Origin: Verrucomicrobiales bacterium
GTDB taxonomy: Bacteria > Verrucomicrobiota > Verrucomicrobiia > Verrucomicrobiales > Akkermansiaceae
NCBI GenBank assembly: GCA_002729295.1
Contig: PBTU01000007.1
Coordinates: 1-17,873, forward strand
DNA length: 17,873 nt
Direction: 5' to 3'
Made by a program: the position numbers and the translations under genes. Position 1 is the first letter of the stretch, and every line of letters begins with the position of its first letter. Of this stretch, positions 1 to 9,274 are shown in pieces. The notes below the pieces were generated by a model. The model was not told the DNA's origin. It made no database searches and worked only from the letters and a program-made list of their open reading frames with translations.

Positions 1-1
1 C

Positions 2-1650
2 GGAGAGCAGGCCGATTTAGATGGAGACGGCCGAGGGGACCTCTGTGATGCAGATGTCGACGGAGATGGGCTTAATAATGGCGAAGAAGTGCTCTTAGGC
101 ACAGACCCACGCCTTATCGATTCCGATGATGATGGTCTCGATGACTTATTTGAGCAGCGAGGCCAGACCAATCCTCTCGCAGAGGACAGCGATGGCGATG
201 GTCAGCGTGATGACGTAGAGGTCGGTCCCGACCTCAATGCACCTTTAGACACAGACGACGATGGCCTTTGGGATGCCGTGGAGAGCGATGCTCGCGACAG
301 TGATGGCGATAATGCCCACGATGAGATCGACGGGCCAGGTCCCCTGGGAGACCTCGATGGCGACACCGTCCTTAATGGCCGCCGAGAACGGGGGGAGTGC
401 GTCGATGTCAATGGCTGCGACAATTGCTTTGCTGTCGCCAATGGCGACCAAATTGATACCGATGACGATGGTCAAGGGGATGCATGCGACCGAGATGACG
501 ATAATGACGGTCGAGATGATGCCCTCGACAATTGCCCACTGACCGCCAATGTCGACCAATCTGACTTAAACCGGGATGGTACGGGTGACGCCTGTGATGA
601 TGACATCGATGGTGACGGCCTTATTAACACGCGAGAAGATGCACTTGGCAGCAACCCATTGCGACGCGATAGCGATGGTGATGGGGTTGAAGATGGCGAT
701 GGCAATGAGCGCCTAGACTCACTCGATAATTGCATTAATGTCGTCAACCCCGAACAGACTGATACAGATGGCGATGGCTTAGGGGATGCCTGCGATGATG
801 ACGATGACAATGACGGCGAACCCGATGACACGGATAATTGCCCCTTCATCGCCAATAGTGATGCAAATGATTCGCAACTCAATACCGATGGTGACGGGTT
901 TGGCAATGCGTGTGATTTAGACGACGACAACGATGGAATTGATGATGTGAGGGATAACTGCCCGCTCTTCATTAACGTTGTACAATTCGATCTAGATGAG
1001 GACGGACTTGGCGATGCCTGTGATTTAGACGATGACAACGACGGCATACCCGACGCGTTAGACAATTGCCCATTTGAGCCCAATGAAGACCAAAGTGACC
1101 AAGATGGTGATGACGTCGGTGATGCATGTACCGATGATCGAGATGGAGACGGCATAGAGGATGGTCGCGATAACTGCAGAGATATTTTTAATCCAGCCCA
1201 AAACGACTTTGACTCGGACGGGCTTGGCAATGCCTGTGACGACGACCTAGATGGTGATGGTCTGATTGGTGCCAATCCCAATGGGCTTGTCGATGAAGAC
1301 AATTGTGACTCCGTCTACAACCCGACCCAAATCGATACAGACCTCGATGGTCTTGGCGATCACTGTGATAACGATGACGACCAAGACGGCTTGCCCGACT
1401 TAGTCGACTCATGCCCCTTAGTTGGAAATGACAATCTTGACCTCGATCTCGATAACATTGATGCGGCCTGTGATAATTGTGATGGGGTGTTCAATCCGTA
1501 CCAGGTTAATCTAGATGGTGACGCTTTAGGCGATGTCTGCGATCCGGACCTCGATAATGACGGATTTTTGAACGAGCAGGACAACTGCCCGCGAGTACCA
1601 AATCTAGATCAGAGGGATTCCGATGGTGATGGTAGCGGTGATGCCTGTTC
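2..1650 (+). repeat. Tandem thrombospondin type 3 coding repeats
   Basis: Degenerate tandem DNA repeats rich in GATGGTGATGG/GACGATGACAATGACGG units encode D-x-D-x-DG calcium-binding loops. At least eleven DNC- or DSC-type modules are visible, each followed by a G.(A)CD turn. The skewed composition opens long spurious frames on the opposite strand. The array probably continues upstream of the window. Confidence 0.85.
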
Positions 1651-4387
1651 GACTCTTTTCATCAATCACTTATCCGACCGCCGCATGACTGGCATCTCGC
1701 GTTCAGGAAACTCTATTTGGTACTCGAGTCATGGCGGAGTGACGCATTGGCGTTATAACGATGCGACTGAGGAATGGTCGGGTCAGCGGTTCACCAGTGC
1801 CAATGGCCTCGGTTCCAACATCGCTCATGCCATTGCTATGGATCAGCGCGGTCATCCAATAGTACAGACTGACCGCGGGTTGCGTATGTATGTGGTCGAT
1901 GCAGGCGTTTGGGTTGTGGTGGATCATGAAGTTGATGATTGCGCTTCAACTGTTGATGGCATTGCGCTCGATATCGATCAAAATTCAGACCGGCTGTATG
2001 TCGCGACATCAGATGCGTTGCTCATTCGCGATGGACTCTCGTGGACCTGTTATCCACGCGGCTTTGGAATCCCCGATGGACCAATCCAGCACGTCAAAGT
2101 GGATCCCAGGGGAGCGGCCTGGGTTTTCACAAGCCTCGGATTGGGTGTCTTGAGGTTAGACGGCAGCTGGTCGCGGTTTTCAACATTAACGGGTTTGCCA
2201 AGTAATGATGTTGAATCGGTCACGTTTCAAGTTCGAGACGAGACTCTTGTCGCCTGGGTTTCTACATCTTCAGGTATTGTTCGAATTGACGATTATAACG
2301 CTGTTGTCCGTAACCCAAATGATCTCGACGATGTCCGGCTACCTGAGGCGAATGAGGTGGGTCAGTTGATTGCGCCTGATGGGCGCGCGTGGATGGCCAC
2401 TCAAGATGGTTTGCAGGGCGAAGCACTTGAGGTCGTATCACATTTCGGACTGCCGTCAGCGCGGCCAGTCCGATTTCTCACAGATCAGAGCGGTGAACCC
2501 ATTTTTATTGTTGATGCGATCGGGTATCAGCATACCGGAGGTGGTGTCTTCGCCGAACGAGACGGTGATTGGACTGGGATCAATGGACTCGCTTATGACA
2601 GTTTAAACGAACTGACTTGGACCGCGCGCGATGATGGTGTTTTGCGCAGCGATGGCGCTCAATTTGGGCGTCTTGACGGTCTCTCTGAAGAGCAGACTTT
2701 TGATGTGATCATCGACGGCTTCAACCACGTCTGGGTCTCAACCGTATCTAATGGCCTCAATCAATTATTGCCAGACCGAATTCGCAGATTTGATTTTGGA
2801 CATCCAAAAAGAAATGCGCGTGCAAAACTTGTTCTTGATCAAACCGGGTTTGTCTGGGCCGCAGCCGAATTCGGTCTCTACTGGTTCAATGGTCAGCAAT
2901 TTAATGCGATTGAAGGCTTGCGCAGTCAACTCACAAAGGACGTCGCAGTCGATCGACGCAACAGGATTTGGGTGGCCACCGAGCGCGGCCTTTCAAAAGG
3001 TCAGCGAAACCGAAAATTTGAGCATATCGCGCTTCCGACTGACGAAGCGCTGGGTTTTGGTCCGAAACTCACCAGTGTCGCAGCCGGTGGCGACGGTCGA
3101 ATACTCGTTGGTTCATTACGCGAAGGTTTGTACGTGATCCATCCCGATGGTCATATCGATTCATTCAGACCCAACAATGAACTTAATCAGGACATAATAG
3201 CTCCCTCGATTCAGGCGGTTTGGGCCTCCAGCAACCGGAGTCGAAGCGCGTACTGGATCGCAACGCCAGAGGGGCTTATCGAATACATTGCACCCTCCCG
3301 CAACCTGGTTGGGTCGGTTTGTGGTGACGGCGTTGTCGCAGAGACAGAAGAATGTGAGCCGATAAATGGTGAGGATTCAGAATTGTGTAATGCTGACTGT
3401 ACTCTAGCGCGGTGTGGCGACGGATATGTGAACCCAGAGACGGGGGAAGAATGTGATACACCGGGTGCATTCGGTGAAGGCCCTGGTCAATGCCGTCCAA
3501 ATTGTCGATTGAGCGGTTGTGGAGATAAGATCGTCGACGATGATGAAGAATGCGACGGGCAAGAGTTTTGTATGGATGATTGTCGCTGGGCGCCGTGCTT
3601 TCATGCCGATACAGGCTGCCCGGACTTTGAGTTTGCCCGATTGGAGGGCGGTGTCTACAGACGAGGTGGTCTCGATCCTGTGAGTGGACCGGTTCACTTA
3701 GTGAAAATTCGGTCGTTTGATTTACAAAAAAACGAGGTGACCGTCTCTCAATATTCTAGCTGTGTTACCGCCGGTGCATGTTCTCCAGCGATTTGTCCGG
3801 CTCATCTAGCACCCAAGAACTATGAGAACAATCGCAGCGATCATCCCGTAAACTGCGTTGATTGGCATCAAGCGGTCGCCTTTTCAAACTGGGTTGGTGC
3901 GCGCCTACCCAGTGAAGCGGAATGGGAATATGCTGCGCGGTCTGGCGGACAAGAAATTGATTATCCATGGGGCGATGCTGCTCCGACCTGTGAACAGGCA
4001 CAGGTCGGTCGGCGGGACGGAGATCCGCTCATGCTCTTTGACCCAGACCCGCGCTTTTTCCCGTGCGGACTTGATACGGTAGTGGTTTGTAGCAAACCTG
4101 CTGGCCTAAGTGTCCATGGAGTCTGTGACCTGGTGGGCAATGTACTCGAATGGACGCTTGATCATCAAAATCTTACCTATGAGGCCCGAGATGAGACGCC
4201 ATTTTACAGCGATGAACGCCCCCCGTCTGAGGGCTTTCATATGGCACGAGGGTCGAGTTTTTATGATGTGGGCTTTTATGTATTGCCGACCGTTCGTAAA
4301 TTTTGGGGTGGTGCGGACGGTGGTTTTATATGGGGTGATCTGGAAGCGGATTTGGGCTTCCGGCTGGTGCGACCCGTGCGGCCGTAG
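2..4387 (+). CDS. Giant TSP3-repeat / beta-propeller / Cys-rich / FGE-like surface protein (5' end outside window)
   Basis: The frame is open from base 2, and TSP3 sequence continues upstream of the GTG at 89, so the gene starts outside the window; 1461 residues are visible. Order of parts: about 1-548, thrombospondin type 3 calcium-binding repeats (D-x-D-x-DG, with DNCP..N..Q modules); about 549-1105, nine or so blade motifs of the two-component-regulator-propeller (Reg_prop) type, e.g. NHVWVSTVSNGL and NRIWVATERGL; about 1107-1205, three Myxococcus-type cysteine repeats (CGDG...ECD...C..DC); about 1207-1461, an FGE-sulfatase/SUMF1-like fold with LPSEAEWEYAAR, YPWGD, CDLVGNVLEWT, ARGSSF and final GFRLVRP. 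The FGE active-site cysteines are absent from the ARGSSF-to-GFRLV segment, so formylglycine formation is unlikely and a structural or ligand-binding role is inferred. Calcium and disulfide modules imply an exported, probably cell-surface protein. Domain calls are firm; the biological role is unknown. Confidence 0.9.
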   Translation, partial: GEQADLDGDGRGDLCDADVDGDGLNNGEEVLLGTDPRLIDSDDDGLDDLFEQRGQTNPLAEDSDGDGQRDDVEVGPDLNAPLDTDDDGLWDAVESDARDSDGDNAHDEIDGPGPLGDLDGDTVLNGRRERGECVDVNGCDNCFAVANGDQIDTDDDGQGDACDRDDDNDGRDDALDNCPLTANVDQSDLNRDGTGDACDDDIDGDGLINTREDALGSNPLRRDSDGDGVEDGDGNERLDSLDNCINVVNPEQTDTDGDGLGDACDDDDDNDGEPDDTDNCPFIANSDANDSQLNTDGDGFGNACDLDDDNDGIDDVRDNCPLFINVVQFDLDEDGLGDACDLDDDNDGIPDALDNCPFEPNEDQSDQDGDDVGDACTDDRDGDGIEDGRDNCRDIFNPAQNDFDSDGLGNACDDDLDGDGLIGANPNGLVDEDNCDSVYNPTQIDTDLDGLGDHCDNDDDQDGLPDLVDSCPLVGNDNLDLDLDNIDAACDNCDGVFNPYQVNLDGDALGDVCDPDLDNDGFLNEQDNCPRVPNLDQRDSDGDGSGDACSTLFINHLSDRRMTGISRSGNSIWYSSHGGVTHWRYNDATEEWSGQRFTSANGLGSNIAHAIAMDQRGHPIVQTDRGLRMYVVDAGVWVVVDHEVDDCASTVDGIALDIDQNSDRLYVATSDALLIRDGLSWTCYPRGFGIPDGPIQHVKVDPRGAAWVFTSLGLGVLRLDGSWSRFSTLTGLPSNDVESVTFQVRDETLVAWVSTSSGIVRIDDYNAVVRNPNDLDDVRLPEANEVGQLIAPDGRAWMATQDGLQGEALEVVSHFGLPSARPVRFLTDQSGEPIFIVDAIGYQHTGGGVFAERDGDWTGINGLAYDSLNELTWTARDDGVLRSDGAQFGRLDGLSEEQTFDVIIDGFNHVWVSTVSNGLNQLLPDRIRRFDFGHPKRNARAKLVLDQTGFVWAAAEFGLYWFNGQQFNAIEGLRSQLTKDVAVDRRNRIWVATERGLSKGQRNRKFEHIALPTDEALGFGPKLTSVAAGGDGRILVGSLREGLYVIHPDGHIDSFRPNNELNQDIIAPSIQAVWASSNRSRSAYWIATPEGLIEYIAPSRNLVGSVCGDGVVAETEECEPINGEDSELCNADCTLARCGDGYVNPETGEECDTPGAFGEGPGQCRPNCRLSGCGDKIVDDDEECDGQEFCMDDCRWAPCFHADTGCPDFEFARLEGGVYRRGGLDPVSGPVHLVKIRSFDLQKNEVTVSQYSSCVTAGACSPAICPAHLAPKNYENNRSDHPVNCVDWHQAVAFSNWVGARLPSEAEWEYAARSGGQEIDYPWGDAAPTCEQAQVGRRDGDPLMLFDPDPRFFPCGLDTVVVCSKPAGLSVHGVCDLVGNVLEWTLDHQNLTYEARDETPFYSDERPPSEGFHMARGSSFYDVGFYVLPTVRKFWGGADGGFIWGDLEADLGFRLVRPVRP

Positions 4388-4723
4388 ACTAATCGTTGAA
4401 TTCTTAGGATGCCGTCGACTCAACTCGGGAAAGACCCGGCTAACGGTGGCCTGACCTAGTCGATTACTGACCTTATACAGTGACCATCGTTTGCGTCTAC
4501 ACAGGACAGAGTCGCTTTGATTCATTCAGTGCTTGCGACTGATGTCTACGCGATCAGTTGGCAATTATTTAAGAAGAATCGCACCACATCAGTGCTGATG
4601 AAGTCAATGATGCCCCAAATGTATAAGTCCGTAGATAATTGAATTGAGTCGCATGTCATCGTTCGTACCTCCATAGTTTTGTATTAGGCAAAGCGTTACT
4701 TCTCTAGGCGGTGGAGCGCGCGG
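4388..4723. other. Intergenic stretch without recognised gene
   Basis: This stretch separates the end of the giant surface protein from the converging small lipoprotein gene. The only structure near the stop is a 4-bp CGGG/CCCG stem around 4427-4439 with no T-run, which is too weak to call a terminator. No coding frame with a plausible start, signal peptide or family motif is visible on either strand, and no RNA gene was recognised. Confidence 0.5.
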
Positions 4724-4939
4724 CTATTGGGCACCATGGACCTGCTTGTTTTCATGTTCTTGATGAGTTCTATTTACCCTTGCGATTCGAACGGTGACTT
4801 GAGTAGCTGTGCTGACCCGGCTCATTTTTTTGAGCGCTGTAACGCCCCCCCTACAGCCAGTATTGATGGCTGATAGCCCTAAGACGCAGACAAGCGTCAT
4901 CATGCGGCTGAGCATCTTTTGTATGTTCACTGACGGCAT
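4724..4939 (-). CDS. Small putative lipoprotein (71 aa)
   Basis: The 71-residue product has a basic n-region, a hydrophobic run (MMTLVCVLGLSAI) and then NTGC, read as a type II signal peptide with lipidated Cys29. The lipobox is imperfect (Asn at -3). The mature part is a basic, Thr/Val/Arg/His-rich tail of about 43 residues with no recognised domain. A purine-rich AGGACAGGAA lies just upstream of the ATG. A perfect TATAAT on the minus strand (5057-5062) is about 110 bases upstream of the start, but no convincing -35 box accompanies it. It lies 171 bases downstream of the FGE lipoprotein on the same strand, so it could be co-transcribed or have its own promoter. No function can be given; it could also be a chance ORF. 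Confidence 0.45.
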   Translation of the reverse strand: MPSVNIQKMLSRMMTLVCVLGLSAINTGCRGGVTALKKMSRVSTATQVTVRIARVNRTHQEHENKQVHGAQ

Positions 4940-5110
4940 TGGTTTAGTTCCTGTCCTGTCCTAGCAACAGAATAGGTTTTCGATGTTCGCACCTTGACTG
5001 TCTTTGACTCAGATGGTGCTGATGGTCTTGAGATGTATTGGCGAGACTCGGTCTGGATTATATGCTGTCTAGACCGTTCGATGCGCTGGGAGTGATGCCG
5101 CTCCTACGGC

Positions 5111-6175
5111 CTAGGGCATCGTCGTGCGGACAACCCGAAAGCCCAGGTCGCTCTCGCTTATGTCGGGCTGTTTTAAACGTCTTGCCCAGATCGAGACGCG
5201 ATGCGTTTGCGTATCACCTTCGCCAAAACTGAAAGATCCGCCCCTGACGACGCGGCCGGCACTGGCGCGTGTCGCCGTCCAAGAAGAGCCATCGTCGGGT
5301 GCGCGCTCGATGGAGCCCACGGCACACCCAGTGATGTCTATGCCATCGCTGCAATCATACCGGCCATGGTAGTCGTCAGCCGTCCATTCAGAGAGATTAC
5401 CCATGAGGTCGCAGAGGCCATACACGCTGATGTCATCACCTGAACACACAGGCCTCGCCCCGCCGAGTTCGCACTGGGTCTCGCCGCCAATTAGATTGGT
5501 CTGTACACTCTCGCAGTCTTTGACAGAGTCGCCCCAAGGGTAGGGGGACTGAGTCCCTCGACCGCTTGCAGCAAATTCCCATTCACTCTCAGTGGGCAGC
5601 CTGGCTTCATCGCCTAGAAATCGCAGGAACCCACTGACAGCGTTTATATTGACACCGTCCATCGGATAGGCTTCGCGATCTCGTTCGCTTCGGTAGTTAG
5701 ACGAAAAGATGTCGACGTTTGGTGGTACACACGGGGTCTCGACATCCGAGACACAACTGCGATATTGCGCCACAGTGATCTCGCTTTTTGTCATCCAAAA
5801 TGTGGGTACACGAACTGGATGCGCAGGCCCCTGATTGTCTCCGCCATCGTTACGCCCCATAGTAAACTCACCACCCTCGATGCAGACCCAAGTGATCTCA
5901 TTTGCACCGACGATTTCTGTCTCCAATGGGCATGGCACAATAGGTTCAATGCCCATGTCGGGCAGCAGCGCCGCATCGATTGTACTCATATCAACGGTTT
6001 TGGCATCCACAGTCTCAGCGTCCATCACTGGGGACGCGTCAACTTGCATATCTGGCTCACAGCGAGGGCCGTCTGGACAACCGTTCCATGTGGGTTGCAA
6101 GAGGATTCCATCGCAACCCAATTGAAAGAGGAGCAAAAGCAGAGCAAAGACAGGCTTTAAGACGGGATGAATCAT
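5111..6175 (-). CDS. FGE-sulfatase (SUMF1-like) domain lipoprotein
   Basis: From the ATG at 6175 the protein (354 aa) begins with a compact lipoprotein signal, MIHPVLKPVFALLLLLFQLGC, so Cys21 is the likely lipidated residue. The frame extends to a TTG at 6202, but that would add an acidic leader (EQERD) before the signal peptide, so the ATG is preferred although its AAGGGA is only a base or so away. An Asp-rich linker with repeated 'DA..VD' follows, typical of myxobacterial-type lipoproteins. The rest is an FGE-sulfatase fold: IEGGEFTMG, SEITVAQYRSC, LPTESEWEFAA, YPWGD, CDLMGNLSEWT, RVVRGGSF and final DLGFRVVR. The RGGSF-to-GFRVV segment has no cysteine, so the oxidase chemistry of true FGE is not expected. 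The domain relates to the C-terminus of the giant protein at 2-4387. Probably an envelope protein with a binding role. Confidence 0.85.
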   Translation of the reverse strand: MIHPVLKPVFALLLLLFQLGCDGILLQPTWNGCPDGPRCEPDMQVDASPVMDAETVDAKTVDMSTIDAALLPDMGIEPIVPCPLETEIVGANEITWVCIEGGEFTMGRNDGGDNQGPAHPVRVPTFWMTKSEITVAQYRSCVSDVETPCVPPNVDIFSSNYRSERDREAYPMDGVNINAVSGFLRFLGDEARLPTESEWEFAASGRGTQSPYPWGDSVKDCESVQTNLIGGETQCELGGARPVCSGDDISVYGLCDLMGNLSEWTADDYHGRYDCSDGIDITGCAVGSIERAPDDGSSWTATRASAGRVVRGGSFSFGEGDTQTHRVSIWARRLKQPDISESDLGFRVVRTTMP

Positions 6176-6446
6176 GTCCCTTTCTTGCTCGTTATGAGCC
6201 AATTGGCAAATGAAAATCTACGGACCCGTTAAAGAAATGAAAACCCTATGGGTTCCTCTCAAGATCGGTAGCCAATGCTCATGTGCACAGGAACGCTCCT
6301 GGAAATGGGCCTCTTGAACGACTCAAGTTAAATAACTTGGTCCGTCGCGTTGAATTAGAGGTTAACCTTTATGGATGTACTCACTGAAGACAAGCGAGCG
6401 TGGGGCTGTCCCTCCCCCCTGTGGTTAAACATCTGCTGGGTCTGCT

Positions 6447-9104
6447 TTACTCTCCTGTAAACAGATCTGATTCGTTCAGTGTGGGTTTGGCTTCGACCGG
6501 TCTCATCGGTTTTGCTTTGCTGGACACAGGCGAAGGTGCTTTCTTGGGTGAGATGACGAGGGGGGCATATTGCGCTGTTTTTTCCGTAGCCCGCTTTCCT
6601 GCGCGCCCCTTTTTACCTAACTTTCTCTGCGTTTTTTTGGCAGACCGCTTCGGACCTTTTTTTGTGCTTGCCTTCGCCTTGAGAGTCATTTTTTTACCAG
6701 ACGTGGCTGTGGACTTAAGCGGCCGCTTACCCGGCTTCGATTTTGAGGATGAGCGCTGCCGTTGTGCAATTTTGTTTTGGGCTCGCGTTCGACGCTCTTG
6801 GATAGCCATGCGATCGGGGTGGGTCTCTGGTGCCAGCTTAAGCCAAGATGTACAGGTCTTAGTGACCGCCTTCCAATCTTTGCCCGCCTCAGCGGCTTCG
6901 CTTTGTTTTTTGAGCTGGGCCAATGTCTGTTTTAAGCCTTGGCTTTTGGTTTCTTCTTGGCCTGAACCTGTGCTTATTTGGTTTTGACCAGCGTCTGTGA
7001 GTTTCTTGTCCATGAAGATGAAATAGAGAATAAAGCCCAGTATGACTCCGCCCAATGCTATGAGGGCGGGTCCTTTCTTTGACCGATGGAACTGAGCTGC
7101 CAATAGGTCTGTTCCGCTGCGTCTATCCATTGGAACAGGAGGGAAGGCATCAGGCGACGTCTTATCATGGATTGGTTCCAAATCGGCCCGTTTAGCCTGA
7201 TTGAAGATGCCTACAGACGGTGGATTCGCAGCCGGTGGATTTGTGTAACCGCTGTATTTGGCCCGGAGTGCATCCGCTCGATCTCTCAAGGTACGGGCAT
7301 TTGCAGGTCGCCGCTTAGGGTCCCGTCTTAAGCAATCGAGTATGAGGTCTTCGACGTCCGCAGGTACGGCGTTTGTCGACGCGCGCTCGCCGGTCTCTTG
7401 GCCAAAGTGCTGTATGAGCATCTCCGGACCTCTGCCTCGAAAGTCGGTTTGTGATGCGAGACAATGGTACGCGATAGCACCGAGGCTGTAGATATCGCTT
7501 CGGCCATCGAGTTCACCTGCGGTGAGTTGCTCTGGCGACATATAGGCCAGAGTACCCACCGTTAAGCCTGTGGCCGTCAGCTTAGAGTCATGGACCTTCG
7601 CCACGCCGAAATCCAGAACTTTCACCATCAGCTTATCACCGAGTTCCTCGAGCATGAGGTTCGCAGGCTTTAAATCGCGGTGGATAATCTCTTTAGCGTG
7701 GGTCTCCACCAGCGCATCGGCGACTTCTCTGAGAATGAACAAGGCTTCCTGGACCGGCATGTCTCCTTTGGAGATTCGCTCCTTGAGGGTCTCTCCATGG
7801 ACTAACTCGGTGACGATGACAAGCTCATCTGACGGGGTCTGAAATGATGTTTTCAGCTTGAGTATATTGGGATGTCGCATCTGCGCGATGATGCTCTTCT
7901 CCTGCTCAAACCGTTTGACCACTTCGTCATTATTGGCCCATGCCGTATTGACAATTTTAACCGCGACGTCCATCTGCGCGTCGGTATCGCGTGCTTTGAA
8001 CACGGACCCCATGGCACCAGCACCGAGTTTGGAATCGATTAGATATTTGTCTTTCAGTAGACGCCCGATCATCGATTCTGGGTTGGTTGAATCCAAGGGG
8101 ACGTGCGGTACTGGTTCAGCACCGCCTGTTTGTTCCGCTAAGATCCGACTGTAGTGCGGACTTGAGACGTACCGAATTTCATCGATTCGGTCTCTGAGAC
8201 GTGCAGCATTTGCCGGCCTTTGCTCCTTTTTCTCTGCGATGCATTCAATGATTAAATTTTGTACGGCAATGGGTACACCTTCGCCCGGCCCTGCGGTTCC
8301 ATACCCAGACATGTCTGATGCGAATCGTTTACTGAGTCGCTCGGGGACACGGCCTTGGAAGTCAGAGTGGTTCGCCAGGCATTGGTAGGCGACGACCCCG
8401 AGGCTGTAGATATCGCTTCGACCATCGAGATTCGGCAGGCCGAGGCGTTGCTCTGGTGACATATAGAGTTCCGTCCCCAGACCCGGTTGACTTGGACGTG
8501 TCAGACCCGAGTCGTGTAAGCGTGCGACGCCGTAATCGAGGACTTTGACGACATTGCGGTCACCGACTTTCTCGATCATGATATTGGATGGTTTTAGATC
8601 GCGATGGACAATGCCTTTGCCATGGGCTTCCACAAGAGCGTCAGCGACTTCGCGCAGGATGAAAAGCACTTCATCGACGGGGATGGCATTCATCTGCAGT
8701 GTTTCTTCTACGGTTTGACCGGTCACAAGCTCGGTGACGATCACCAACTGGCTTTTGTCGATGCTGAAGGAATCGTAGAGGGTGATTGAGTTGGGGTGCC
8801 GCAATTGGCCGATGATTGCTTTTTCTTGCTCGAAGCGTGCGCGATACGCTTCATCCTGTGCGTTCTCACATCGAATCAGTTTCAACGCGACTTGCTTGCC
8901 CGCCTCTAGGTTGTAGCCTTTGTAGACCGTACCCATCGCACCGCTGCCAAGGGGGAGGTCCACTCGGTATTTCGCCCCGAGGACTTCACCGATCAAGTTG
9001 TCAGAGGTGTCTACACGTGTCCGTAACGCGGCACCGTCCTTTGCGCAAAAGGCGATGTGAGACGGATATTCTGTTTGACACTGCGGACAGAACTTAATGT
9101 TCAT
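6447..9104 (-). CDS. Membrane-anchored tandem Ser/Thr protein kinase with zinc ribbon and Lys-rich tail
   Basis: The 885-aa protein opens with a zinc-ribbon-like motif (C6-x2-C9 ... C20-x2-DG). It then carries two complete Hanks-type kinase domains. Kinase 1 has GSGAMG at 53-58, Lys75, Glu94, HRD 167-169, DYG 190-192 and SPE 216-218. Kinase 2 has GAGAMG at 361-366, Lys383, Glu402, HRD 475-477, DFG 498-500 and SPE 523-525. All invariant residues are present in both, so both may be active. Long near-identical stretches between the domains point to internal duplication. One membrane helix lies at about 679-698. The segment after it, about 190 residues, becomes extremely Lys/Arg/Ser-rich (about 780-870, histone-H1-like) and should face the periplasm. 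A Shine-Dalgarno sequence is weak. It is divergent from the PEGA gene, 170 bases away. Family role: phosphorylates Ser/Thr on cytoplasmic partners; substrates unknown. Confidence 0.92.
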   Translation of the reverse strand: MNIKFCPQCQTEYPSHIAFCAKDGAALRTRVDTSDNLIGEVLGAKYRVDLPLGSGAMGTVYKGYNLEAGKQVALKLIRCENAQDEAYRARFEQEKAIIGQLRHPNSITLYDSFSIDKSQLVIVTELVTGQTVEETLQMNAIPVDEVLFILREVADALVEAHGKGIVHRDLKPSNIMIEKVGDRNVVKVLDYGVARLHDSGLTRPSQPGLGTELYMSPEQRLGLPNLDGRSDIYSLGVVAYQCLANHSDFQGRVPERLSKRFASDMSGYGTAGPGEGVPIAVQNLIIECIAEKKEQRPANAARLRDRIDEIRYVSSPHYSRILAEQTGGAEPVPHVPLDSTNPESMIGRLLKDKYLIDSKLGAGAMGSVFKARDTDAQMDVAVKIVNTAWANNDEVVKRFEQEKSIIAQMRHPNILKLKTSFQTPSDELVIVTELVHGETLKERISKGDMPVQEALFILREVADALVETHAKEIIHRDLKPANLMLEELGDKLMVKVLDFGVAKVHDSKLTATGLTVGTLAYMSPEQLTAGELDGRSDIYSLGAIAYHCLASQTDFRGRGPEMLIQHFGQETGERASTNAVPADVEDLILDCLRRDPKRRPANARTLRDRADALRAKYSGYTNPPAANPPSVGIFNQAKRADLEPIHDKTSPDAFPPVPMDRRSGTDLLAAQFHRSKKGPALIALGGVILGFILYFIFMDKKLTDAGQNQISTGSGQEETKSQGLKQTLAQLKKQSEAAEAGKDWKAVTKTCTSWLKLAPETHPDRMAIQERRTRAQNKIAQRQRSSSKSKPGKRPLKSTATSGKKMTLKAKASTKKGPKRSAKKTQRKLGKKGRAGKRATEKTAQYAPLVISPKKAPSPVSSKAKPMRPVEAKPTLNESDLFTGE

Positions 9105-9274
9105 CTACTACACACCAACTTTGTGACCTGTCTGAATGACGGTCCAATAAACCAGCACCACTGGGTCATTATGCTATGCCATCATAAATGAGGCTAACTT
9201 GAAGTCAAAGACTAGACAATGATTTTGAGGCATCGTAGGACTAATCTAGGTTCCATTATCAAGCTGTAGTCGAA
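9105..9274. promoter_or_regulatory. Divergent promoter region between kinase and PEGA genes
   Basis: The two genes are transcribed away from each other from this 170-base gap, so promoters in both directions must lie here or inside the genes. I could not identify a convincing -35/-10 pair or operator by eye, and neither start has a clear Shine-Dalgarno sequence. Confidence 0.4.

Noticed and set aside
89..91. GTG as the real start of the giant protein
   Set aside because: The same frame stays open to base 2 and encodes further TSP3 sequence, so the start lies upstream.
472..1302. 276-codon Ser/Pro-rich open frame on the minus strand
   Set aside because: It is antisense to the TSP3 repeats; its Ser-rich composition is the complement of GAT/GAC/GGT codons and there is no domain or signal.
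4106..4525. 139-codon minus-strand frame at the end of the giant gene
   Set aside because: It overlaps the FGE-like coding region in antisense and shows no signal, domain or ribosome site.
5049..5076. CGGTCT/AGACCG inverted repeat downstream of the FGE lipoprotein
   Set aside because: Only 6 bp with a 16-base loop and no T-run; too weak to call a terminator.
5111..6175. Active formylglycine-generating enzyme
   Set aside because: The fold matches, but the catalytic cysteine pair is missing and no sulfatase is nearby.
6400..6987. 195-codon open frame on the plus strand
   Set aside because: It is antisense to the Lys-rich tail of the kinase; its Phe/Leu/Ala richness is an artefact of complementing AAG/AAA codons.
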